Shown: positions 16,569-22,758 of the stretch, piece by piece
Numbering within the stretch: position 1 is the first letter of the stretch
Layout: each line of letters opens with the position of its first letter
From: a bacterium
GTDB taxonomy: Bacteria > Spirochaetota > UBA4802 > UBA5550
Direction of reading: 5' to 3'
NCBI GenBank assembly: GCA_024224995.1
Contig: JAAENB010000188.1
Location: forward strand, 1-22,758
DNA: 22,758 nt
The notes under the pieces: generated by a model
Seen by the model: only the letters and a program-made list of their open reading frames with translations
Databases searched by the model: none
What the model was told of the DNA's origin: nothing
Program-made: the position numbers and the translations under genes

Positions 16569-16588
16569 GTGCGCCATGGCCAATGCAC
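16569..16588. promoter_or_regulatory. Possible activator site upstream of the sigma-54 promoter
   Basis: GTGC (16569-16572), the perfect palindrome GCCATGGC (16573-16580), CAAT and GCAC (16585-16588) form an imperfect dyad in otherwise AT-rich DNA. Its centre is about 135 bases before the predicted transcript start, the usual distance of an enhancer-binding protein site. This is inference from position and symmetry only. Confidence 0.25.
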
Positions 16589-16686
16589 AATATTTTTTAA
16601 TCAAATTAATAAATAATGTTTTAAAACAGCTGCTTTTCGCTAATTTATTTTAACATAGTCTTATTTTCATCTTATTTTCTTAATCC

Positions 16687-16702
16687 TGGCATGAAATCTG
16701 CA
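16687..16702 (+). promoter_or_regulatory. Sigma-54 (RpoN) promoter upstream of the HD-domain gene
   Basis: TGGCATGAAATCTGCA matches the -24/-12 consensus TGGCAYRNNNNTTGCW at all but one specified position (C for T at 16698). The GG and GC elements have the required 10-base spacing. Transcription would start near 16713, leaving a 29-base leader with AGGGAGA in front of the ATG at 16742. Confidence 0.6.
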
Positions 16703-16741
16703 TATATACATACCTGAGACAACACAATCAGGGAGAACAGA

Positions 16742-17221
16742 ATGAATGAATCACAGGTAAGCATTTTCAACCGGATAATCGACCCACTGATGGAACACCC
16801 GGATGTACAACGGTTACGATTTTACACACATCACAGGACAAAGGACCGGTTAACGCATTCAATAGAGGTAGCCTGGTATAGTTACCGGATTGCGGCATTT
16901 TTTGGGCTTGAAACAGAGGCGGTAGTACGGGGATCGTTATTGCACGATCTGTTCTGGTATAACTGGCTGCGTGAAGGGCCAATTTTTCATTGTTTCAGGC
17001 ATCCGGCCATATCATTGAAAAACGCGGCCGAACGCTTTGATTTAAGCCCAAAAGAGAAAGATATCATAAAAAAGCATATGTGGCCATTGACACCGGCACT
17101 GCCTCGATACCGGGAGTCATGGATCGTGAGCCTGGTAGATACGGTAGTATCATTATTTGATTATATCCCGGTATTTAAGCCCAGGATACCGCGATTATAT
17201 TCGGTACGGGACCTGGTATAA
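16742..17221 (+). CDS. Small HD-domain phosphohydrolase-like protein
   Basis: A 159-residue soluble protein with the metal-binding pattern of the HD superfamily: histidine in LTHSIEVA, the HD pair in GSLLHDLFWYNW, then histidines in FRHPAISL and KKHMWPL, and a final aspartate in SLVDTVVS. Such proteins hydrolyse phosphate esters, often of nucleotides, but this subgroup has no settled substrate that I know. AGGGAGA lies 5 bases before the ATG. A near-consensus sigma-54 promoter precedes it, so its expression probably depends on RpoN and an activator. It stands alone, 108 bases before cimA. Given its place beside two cyclic-nucleotide loci, a nucleotide substrate is conceivable but unproven; it is not an HD-GYP domain. 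Confidence 0.8.
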   Translation: MNESQVSIFNRIIDPLMEHPDVQRLRFYTHHRTKDRLTHSIEVAWYSYRIAAFFGLETEAVVRGSLLHDLFWYNWLREGPIFHCFRHPAISLKNAAERFDLSPKEKDIIKKHMWPLTPALPRYRESWIVSLVDTVVSLFDYIPVFKPRIPRLYSVRDLV

Positions 17222-17262
17222 ATACTAAAAAATTACTTGAAATCTGTATGGGAGTTTACAAT

Positions 17263-17283
17263 ATGCCAATTTTAGAGAATTGA
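17263..17283 (+). CDS. Possible short leader peptide upstream of cimA (6 codons)
   Basis: ATG at 17263 is preceded at 8 bases by GGGAG and opens MPILEN followed by TGA. An in-frame ATG at 17248 would extend it to 11 residues. It is too short for coding statistics and may be chance. It is noted because Ile and Leu codons in leaders can serve attenuation of branched-chain amino acid genes. Confidence 0.2.
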   Translation: MPILEN

Positions 17284-17291
17284 ATAATAAA

Positions 17292-17333
17292 ATGGAAGGA
17301 ATTGTTGCCTTTTTCCAAAAAGCTGAAATATGA
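17292..17333 (+). CDS. Possible 13-residue upstream ORF overlapping the cimA start
   Basis: ATG at 17292 opens MEGIVAFFQKAEI, whose TGA stop overlaps the cimA ATG as ATGA (17330-17333). The cimA ATG itself has no visible Shine-Dalgarno site, so translation could reach it by termination-reinitiation from this small frame. The upstream frame has only a weak binding site of its own. This is suggestive architecture, not proof of translation. Confidence 0.3.
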   Translation: MEGIVAFFQKAEI

Positions 17334-18907
17334 AACAGAAGATATCGTTATATGACACCACATTGCGGGATGGGGCACAGACCGTTGGAATATCTTTTTC
17401 TCTACAGGATAAGCTGGCCATAGCACAAGCCCTGGACAGGATCAAGATAGACTATATAGAAGGCGGATGGCCCGGATCAAATCCAAAAGACGGACTTTTT
17501 TTTGAAGAGATCCGCAAAAAAGAGCTCAAACACTCCAAAATAGCAGCTTTCGGATCAACAAAACGCCCAAACAAAGCCATATCGGAAGATACACTATTGC
17601 AGGCCCTGGTGGACTCAAAGGCAGATGTGATAACGATTGTAGCAAAATCATGGGATTTCCAGGTAACAGACGCGCTCAATATTGAACTTGAGGAAAACCT
17701 GAACATGATATATGAGACCGTAGCCTATCTCAAAGAGAGGGGATTTGAGGTATTCCTGGATGCGGAACATTTTTTTGACGGGTATAAATCGAATCCGGAT
17801 TATTCCCTGGAGAGTCTTTATAAGGCCCATAAAGCAGGGGTTGACATGGTAGTACTCTGTGATACCAATGGAGGAACATTGCCCCATGAAGTAATGGAAA
17901 TAACCGGGAATGCGGCAAAAGAGATAAAAACACCAATAGGGGTCCATTTTCACAATGATACGGGGGTAGCGGTAGCAAATTCCCTCGCAGCGGTCCATAC
18001 TGGCGCTAATTCTGTCCAGGGGACAATAAACGGCTATGGAGAGCGCTGCGGCAATTGCAATCTCATAACCCTCATCCCAAACCTGACCGTAAAAATGGGA
18101 TATAGCTGTAGTGCGGAAAGCACGCTGGTACATCTAACCGAAACCAGCAGGTTTGTGAGTGAAACAGCCAACCTTGCGCACGATGAAAAGTCACCATTTG
18201 TGGGAAATCACGCGTTTGCTCATAAAGGGGGAATTCATGTATCAGCCTTACAAAAGGATACCAGGACTTACGAGCATATGGCCCCTGAAATAGTAGGAAA
18301 CAGACGAGAGGTACTCATTTCGGAACTTTCGGGAAAAAGCAATATAGAGTTTAAAGCAAAAGAATTTGGCATAGACCTGAAAAATAAGGTAACACTTTCG
18401 AAGGAAATATTACAAAATATAAAGAGGCTGGAAGACCAGGGTTTCCAGTTCGAAGCGGCAGAAGGCTCATTTGAGCTCATAATCAGGGAAGCAACAGGGG
18501 AATATAAACCTTTTTTTATTCTCAGGGGATTCCGGGTAATAACTGAGATGAACGAAAAAGAACAGCTCTATTGTGAGGCAACGATCAAGGTTGAAGTAGG
18601 CGGTAAAATAGAGCATACCGCGTCAAATGGAGATGGACCGGTTGAAGCACTGGACAATGCCTTAAGAAAAGCGCTTGAAAAGTTTTACCCGGAAATAAGA
18701 ACAATGCACCTTGCGGACTATAAAGTGCGGGTACTCAACGAGAAAGAAGGAACCGGCTCATCTGTACGGGTATTAATTGACCAGAAGAAGGGAATGGATC
18801 ACTGGGGAACAGTGGGAGTATCGAAAAACATCATTGAAGCTTCATGGTATGCCCTGGTAGACGGAATCGAATATATGCTCTATAAAAGTGAAAAGGACCG
18901 GATCTGA
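17330..18907 (+). CDS. cimA: Citramalate synthase
   Basis: A 525-residue enzyme that condenses pyruvate and acetyl-CoA to (R)-citramalate, the first step of the threonine-independent route to isoleucine used in Leptospira and other bacteria. The N-terminal TIM-barrel shows R13-D14 in TTLRDGAQ, metal-site residues in GVHFHNDTG (H206, H208) and NGYGERCGNCNL (234-245). The segment DYIEGGWPGSNPKD, rather than the isopropylmalate synthase form, points to CimA. Residues about 385-525 fit the LeuA-type dimerisation/regulatory domain, the usual site of isoleucine feedback. A stop lies in frame just upstream, so ATG 17330 is the first start. It lacks a clear binding site, and a small upstream frame overlaps it. 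The murI gene follows by 4 bases. Confidence 0.92.
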   Translation: MKQKISLYDTTLRDGAQTVGISFSLQDKLAIAQALDRIKIDYIEGGWPGSNPKDGLFFEEIRKKELKHSKIAAFGSTKRPNKAISEDTLLQALVDSKADVITIVAKSWDFQVTDALNIELEENLNMIYETVAYLKERGFEVFLDAEHFFDGYKSNPDYSLESLYKAHKAGVDMVVLCDTNGGTLPHEVMEITGNAAKEIKTPIGVHFHNDTGVAVANSLAAVHTGANSVQGTINGYGERCGNCNLITLIPNLTVKMGYSCSAESTLVHLTETSRFVSETANLAHDEKSPFVGNHAFAHKGGIHVSALQKDTRTYEHMAPEIVGNRREVLISELSGKSNIEFKAKEFGIDLKNKVTLSKEILQNIKRLEDQGFQFEAAEGSFELIIREATGEYKPFFILRGFRVITEMNEKEQLYCEATIKVEVGGKIEHTASNGDGPVEALDNALRKALEKFYPEIRTMHLADYKVRVLNEKEGTGSSVRVLIDQKKGMDHWGTVGVSKNIIEASWYALVDGIEYMLYKSEKDRI

Positions 18908-18911
18908 AAGC

Positions 18912-19718
18912 ATGTCGGACAGACCAATTGGGATATTTGATTCCGGAGTAGGAGGATTGACCGTTTGTAAAGCTATCAGCGATCTTCTTCCAACAGAGAA
19001 TATAATATATTTCGGGGATACGGCACGATTTCCCTATGGGACACGTTCAAAAGAGACGATTGTACGGTATTCCCGGGAAATAGCGAACTACCTGGTATAC
19101 CGCAATGTCAAAAAGATTGTAATTGCCTGTAATACGGCATCAGCAGCGGCGCTTGACACGCTCAAAAGTGAACTTGCGATACCGGTCGTAGGAGTTGTGG
19201 AAGCCGGAGCACGAGCAGCGTGCAGCAGGCAGCGGGGAAATACAATAGGAGTAATCGGCACTAGAGCAACAGTACAAAGTGAGTCATATATTGCAGCAAT
19301 AAAGAGAATAAACCCGGAAGCAGCGGTGCTGCAGCAGCAAGCCACACTCTTTGTTTCATTAACGGAAGAAGGAATGACCGACAATGAAATAGCGCGGCTA
19401 ACGGCAAAAGAATACATCAATGACATGTATCAGCAAGGAGTCCGAACAGTAATATTAGGGTGTACTCACTTTCCAATGCTAAAAAACGCAATACATGATG
19501 TGTACCCGGACCTGGACCTGGTCGATACGGGGATGGAAATAGCGCTTGAGGTAGAGGACATATTAAAAGAAAAAAACCTTGAAAATAAAAAGAATACCGG
19601 TATAAATGGAGATATTGAGCTTCATGCGTCCGACATTACAGATACACTCCGGAGACTTAAAAATTTATTTTTTGACAATAAAGAAATCGATATAACAAAA
19701 TTAGTCATAAACGGGTAA
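18912..19718 (+). CDS. murI: Glutamate racemase
   Basis: A 268-residue cytoplasmic enzyme that interconverts L- and D-glutamate for peptidoglycan synthesis. The family motifs are intact: IFDSGVGGLTV (8-18, with D10 and S11), the first catalytic cysteine C73 in ACNTASAAAL, and the second, C184, in LGCTHFPML. The ATG at 18912 is chosen because it starts the conserved N-terminus and has GGAT 8 bases upstream; a GTG at 18888 would overlap cimA and add eight unconserved residues. It begins 4 bases after the cimA stop and ends 4 bases before the surA-like gene, so these genes are probably co-transcribed. A-ending codons are frequent, as in cimA. Confidence 0.95.
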   Translation: MSDRPIGIFDSGVGGLTVCKAISDLLPTENIIYFGDTARFPYGTRSKETIVRYSREIANYLVYRNVKKIVIACNTASAAALDTLKSELAIPVVGVVEAGARAACSRQRGNTIGVIGTRATVQSESYIAAIKRINPEAAVLQQQATLFVSLTEEGMTDNEIARLTAKEYINDMYQQGVRTVILGCTHFPMLKNAIHDVYPDLDLVDTGMEIALEVEDILKEKNLENKKNTGINGDIELHASDITDTLRRLKNLFFDNKEIDITKLVING

Positions 19719-19722
19719 TAAC

Positions 19723-20832
19723 ATGAATAAGAAGCAAAAAAGACGAATTATTTTATCATTGACCATACTAACCGTAATTGTAGCCCAGAGCACCCTTTTC
19801 TCGTGGGAATCATATGACAGGGTAATTGCAGTGGTAAACAGCAAACCCATTGTTGAAAGCGAGGTAATGGAAAAGCTGTACAAGATAAATAAAGGAAAAG
19901 CGATTCCGACAAGAAAAATGGCTCTAAAAAAGAGCAAAATCCTTGACAGTTTCATAGAAAACAGCCTGGTACTGGAAACAGCGCAGGACAAGTCGATTAT
20001 TATCACCGATGAAAAGGTTTTTAATCATCTTGAGAAATTGATGAAGCAATTTTATGCCGCCAGGATAAAAAACGAAGAGGAATTGGATGAACTTATCCCG
20101 GAAATATCTTCAAGATTAAAATGGCAGCTAAAGGGGGATGAAATTGATGACTGGGAAGAACCATCAAAAAATCCTCAATTGGACAAAAAACTTAAACAAT
20201 TTACCAATTTTTTAGAAAAACAGCAAAAAACACCCATAGCTGATCTGTTCGAAAATATTCGTATCCAGATGAGAAGAGAGCAGGTAATGTCCATAGCAAT
20301 CGGGGTTTCCCCTCCTTCAAAAAAGGAAGCTAAAAAATGGTACAAGAAGAACAAGAAAAAAATGGGATATGAAGTACGGGTTAAGCAAATTCTTTTCAGG
20401 GTAGGAAAAAAATCACTTACCGAGCAAAGCAAGATTCACAAAAAGCTAAGCCAGATACGAGCCAGAGCCTTAAAGGGGGAATCCTTTGAAAAGCTTGCCA
20501 GGCAGTTTTCACAAGATCGGGGGTCCGCGAAAAACGGCGGTGACCTGGGCTGGAAAATGCTGCCCGAACTTGACGGTTATATGGCAGGTTATATCCACAA
20601 TAATATGAAAAAAAAGGGACAAATTTCCATAATTATTAAAAACAAACCCGGTACTGCTTATTTTATAGTTAAGTACATGGGAAAGCGTAGTGTGCCTTAT
20701 GAAAAAATGGAAAGAATGATCATGTACAGGCTCTATACGGAAAATATGGCATCTCAATTTAAAAAATGGGTTGCCAGGAGAAAACGGATGTCGGAGATTA
20801 TTATTTTAATGGAAAATTATCGAAAAGGCTAA
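19723..20832 (+). CDS. SurA-like periplasmic peptidyl-prolyl isomerase
   Basis: A 369-residue exported protein. Residues 1-27 form a signal sequence (basic KKQKRR, then a hydrophobic stretch at 9-26). The segment 'YDRVIAVVNSKPIVESEVMEKL' (31-52) is the usual opening of SurA chaperone domains. A single parvulin domain lies at about 215-320: 'VRVKQILFRV', 'GESFEKLARQFSQDRGSAKNGGDLGW' (a motif of parvulin isomerases) and 'PGTAYFIVKYMGKR'. SurA proteins help outer-membrane proteins fold in the periplasm. This one has one parvulin domain where E. coli SurA has two, and is shorter (369 against about 428). It is lysine-rich. It starts 4 bases after murI. Confidence 0.85.
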   Translation: MNKKQKRRIILSLTILTVIVAQSTLFSWESYDRVIAVVNSKPIVESEVMEKLYKINKGKAIPTRKMALKKSKILDSFIENSLVLETAQDKSIIITDEKVFNHLEKLMKQFYAARIKNEEELDELIPEISSRLKWQLKGDEIDDWEEPSKNPQLDKKLKQFTNFLEKQQKTPIADLFENIRIQMRREQVMSIAIGVSPPSKKEAKKWYKKNKKKMGYEVRVKQILFRVGKKSLTEQSKIHKKLSQIRARALKGESFEKLARQFSQDRGSAKNGGDLGWKMLPELDGYMAGYIHNNMKKKGQISIIIKNKPGTAYFIVKYMGKRSVPYEKMERMIMYRLYTENMASQFKKWVARRKRMSEIIILMENYRKG

Positions 20833-20861
20833 TATCCGAATATTTCCAAAGAAATTCTATT

Positions 20862-22385
20862 ATGATCGATATTTTACTCTATACGGAAGAAGGAATTTCC
20901 GACACCCATCTTAGTTTTGGTGACATTTATTTGCCCGAACGGTTAAGTGGGCTTTTGTTGGAAATTGATATAATTAATAGCGTACATTTTTCCGTCCCGC
21001 CTTCTTACACCGGCAAATTACTGGAAGACAAGCAGTACGCAAATAAGTATTTTATACGGGAAAAGGATGATGATGTTAACTTCTGGAAAGAAGTCTTTTC
21101 AAAGACCGGGGCGCAGCATATCGCGAAAATATTTATCGATTCTCCCTTCCTTGACCAATCAATAATAAAAGAAATGGCAGAACTGCATCTGAAATACCTG
21201 GCGGAGTTCACCTTTTCGGAAAATTTACCTGCCGGAATAGGCTGTGAAATCATTTCAAAAGAGCTGGTAGACGCCATACCGGACATTGAAGAGAAGAGTC
21301 TCCCCCTTGGGCAGGTTGTCCGCTCAAACATCAACCAGTTCGACATTGAGCTCTACTATAAAGACCCCGACATCAGGGAGAAACGGCTCTCTTTCCGGTC
21401 AAAGGAGCCCCGTGACAAGCACATAATGGAAAAGATAGTTCAAGCGGAAAATTCCTTTCCCGCGTACAGCAGCTTAAAGGATATAATCGAAAACAACCCG
21501 GCCCTGTTATATATAGGCCCATCGTACCTGGAAATTGAACTTACCGGTTCCTGCGACCTTGACTGTATCTATTGCTACCGGAAAAACTTGCAGGAACCCC
21601 ACGGAGAGATGGAGCCCGGTCTTTTTAAAAAGATTGTAGAGAATATGCGATCTTTTAACCTGCCCTACACCATTGCTTTTGGCGGTTCCGGAGAACCCTT
21701 TATGCATTCTTCCTTTTACGAGATCCTGAACCTGGCCGCTGCGGAGTCTCTTGTGGAACAGGTTATTATAGAAACAAACGGGCTCTATATTGATTCAAAT
21801 TATACTACGTTTATACAAAAAGAACAGAATTCCAAAATAAAAACAATTATAAATATAAACGGTCTTAACAACGAGACCTACACCGCTCTTCATGGAGCGG
21901 ATTTTTTCGAAAAAGTCTGTAATAATATTCTGTCGCTCAAAGCGGTAGATGCCCCCCGGGAAAGCAGCGCTCATGACAGCGCTGCGGAAACAAGATTCTA
22001 CATACAAATAATGAAAATTAATGAAACCGAACCCTTTCTCGATAAATATTATGACTTCTGGGAAAAACATACAATACCTGTTATTCTACAAAAACAGAAC
22101 ACCTTTCTTGGGCTCATTGAGGATCGAAGATATTCCGACCTCACCCCCCTGGAAAGAGGTCCCTGCTGGCATCTTCAAAGAGATATGTATATTACCGCAG
22201 GTGGTGCGGTCTCTTTTTGCAAGCAGGATGTGGACAGTCTCCGCACTCAGGGAAATATTAATGCTCAAACAATAGAAGAAATATGGGCCAAAAAACAGGA
22301 ATTCTTTATTAAAGATTTTAATAGTGAATACTCCATTTCCCCTGACTGCAAGAACTGTGATGAATGGTACACATTTAATTTTTAA
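20862..22385 (+). CDS. Radical SAM/SPASM protein with degenerate SpsF-like N-terminal domain
   Basis: A 507-residue protein. The start ATG at 20862 is 30 bases after the surA-like stop; an upstream start at 20766 would run inside that gene and add unconserved residues. Residues about 1-195 resemble SpsF/KdsB-type cytidylyltransferases but lack the nucleotide loop; 'IAKIFIDSPFLDQSIIKEM' parallels 'IIRVTGDNPFI' of the next gene. The radical SAM core begins with CDLDCIYC (C231, C235, C238), binding the 4Fe-4S cluster that cleaves SAM, and has AFGGSGEPF. The C-terminal SPASM region has cysteines 435 (GPCW), 453 (SFCKQD), 496 and 499 (CKNC) for an auxiliary cluster. It resembles the spirochaete-restricted spiro-SPASM family as I remember it. 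Substrate unknown; the neighbour suggests sugar or surface-glycan modification. Confidence 0.82.
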   Translation: MIDILLYTEEGISDTHLSFGDIYLPERLSGLLLEIDIINSVHFSVPPSYTGKLLEDKQYANKYFIREKDDDVNFWKEVFSKTGAQHIAKIFIDSPFLDQSIIKEMAELHLKYLAEFTFSENLPAGIGCEIISKELVDAIPDIEEKSLPLGQVVRSNINQFDIELYYKDPDIREKRLSFRSKEPRDKHIMEKIVQAENSFPAYSSLKDIIENNPALLYIGPSYLEIELTGSCDLDCIYCYRKNLQEPHGEMEPGLFKKIVENMRSFNLPYTIAFGGSGEPFMHSSFYEILNLAAAESLVEQVIIETNGLYIDSNYTTFIQKEQNSKIKTIININGLNNETYTALHGADFFEKVCNNILSLKAVDAPRESSAHDSAAETRFYIQIMKINETEPFLDKYYDFWEKHTIPVILQKQNTFLGLIEDRRYSDLTPLERGPCWHLQRDMYITAGGAVSFCKQDVDSLRTQGNINAQTIEEIWAKKQEFFIKDFNSEYSISPDCKNCDEWYTFNF

Positions 22386-22406
22386 CATCACCCGAATGAG
22401 GATATT

Positions 22407-22758
22407 ATGTCGCAAAATGATAATAACGGTTTCAAAAGAATGAAGCCTGTGGTGGCAGCAATAATTCAGGCCAGGATGGGCTCTACCCGGCTGCCCGGCA
22501 AATCGCTGCTTGACCTTGCCGGCTACCCCATGCTCTATCATGTTATAGAAAGAACTATGGCAATTGAAGGAGTGGACAATGTGGTTGTGGCAACCAGTAT
22601 TGAACCCGAAAATAAACAGCTGGTGGAGTTGTCGGACAAAATGGGAGTCCATTCATTTGTTGGTTCCCCGGAAAACGTGCTGGAACGGTATTTTTTCGCG
22701 TCAATAGAGTTCGACTGTGATTACATAATCAGGGTCACGGGAGACAATCCCTTTATTG
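22407..22758 (+). CDS. SpsF-like cytidylyltransferase, N-terminal part
   Basis: An open frame of 117 codons reaching the right edge. ATG 22407 has GAGGA 4 bases upstream. The sequence shows the intact nucleotide-binding loop IIQARMGSTRLPGKSLL and the conserved VTGDNPF, typical of the SpsF group of CMP-sugar-type nucleotidyltransferases used in spore-coat, flagellar and surface polysaccharide synthesis. It probably activates an acidic sugar with CTP, but the substrate cannot be read from this part. It follows the radical SAM gene by 21 bases, suggesting one operon. The C-terminal part is outside the window. Confidence 0.85.
   Translation, partial: MSQNDNNGFKRMKPVVAAIIQARMGSTRLPGKSLLDLAGYPMLYHVIERTMAIEGVDNVVVATSIEPENKQLVELSDKMGVHSFVGSPENVLERYFFASIEFDCDYIIRVTGDNPFI

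Larger units (their letters stand above)
16439..16741 (+). other. Intergenic regulatory region upstream of the HD-domain gene
   Basis: This 303-base AT-rich stretch has no gene. It begins with a small inverted repeat right after the upstream stop (AACCAC CT GTGGTT, 16442-16455), which overlaps a two-copy direct repeat. It then holds an imperfect dyad around GCCATGGC (16569-16588) and a sigma-54-type promoter near its right end. The hairpin is not followed by a T-run, so it is a poor terminator. Confidence 0.5.

Noticed and set aside
16742..17221. The HD protein as a c-di-GMP phosphodiesterase of the HD-GYP type.
   Set aside because: It is too short and lacks the GYP signature; it shows only the general HD metal-binding pattern.
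17237..17262. TTGAAA...TACAAT upstream of cimA as a sigma-70 promoter.
   Set aside because: The spacer is only 14 bases, too short for a convincing promoter.
17330..18907. The cimA gene as a 2-isopropylmalate synthase (leuA).
   Set aside because: The N-terminal IEGGWPGSNPKD segment and overall length fit citramalate synthase better than LeuA.

Overview
The window looks like part of a spirochaete-type chromosome. The evidence is indirect: a long HEAT-repeat protein typical of spirochaete genomes, a citramalate synthase of the CimA type, a radical SAM/SPASM protein resembling a spirochaete-restricted family I recall (spiro-SPASM), and a small SurA-like foldase. No rRNA or other phylogenetic marker is present, so the assignment is an inference. 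No tRNA, insertion sequence, phage gene or CRISPR array was seen.

Layout. (1) 1-782, minus strand: the N-terminal half of a Wzx-like polysaccharide flippase that runs off the left edge. (2) 1104-7589, plus strand: a tight cytochrome c maturation operon. It starts with one reading frame encoding a complete IspD (isoprenoid pathway cytidylyltransferase) fused to a CcmA-type ABC ATPase, followed by ccmB, ccmC, a 46-residue ccmD-like gene, ccmE of the CxxxY type, ccmF, and an exported TPR protein. No CcmG or CcmH is present. (3) 7602-12139, minus strand: a membrane class III adenylate cyclase followed by a 1056-residue HEAT protein that carries a degenerate cyclase-like domain. (4) 12299-16438, plus strand, divergent from the cyclase and behind a good sigma-70 promoter: a hybrid histidine kinase with tandem Cache-like sensor repeats and a receiver-GGEEF diguanylate cyclase. 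(5) 16742-17221: a small HD-domain protein behind a near-consensus sigma-54 promoter. (6) 17330 to the right edge: cimA, murI, a surA-like gene, a radical SAM/SPASM gene and the start of an SpsF-like cytidylyltransferase gene, closely spaced on the plus strand.

How the parts work together. Block 2 exports and attaches heme to c-type cytochromes by a variant System I. Blocks 3 and 4 form a divergent second-messenger locus: one side is built to make a cyclic nucleotide and the other c-di-GMP. Block 6 combines branched-chain amino acid synthesis, peptidoglycan precursor synthesis, outer-membrane protein folding and probably surface-sugar activation.

The most notable points are the IspD-CcmA fusion, the radical SAM protein whose N-terminal domain looks like a decayed copy of the SpsF-type enzyme encoded next to it, the HEAT protein with a catalytically broken cyclase domain beside an intact cyclase, the CxxxY CcmE with no CcmG/H nearby, and a sharp switch in wobble-base preference between same-strand gene blocks.
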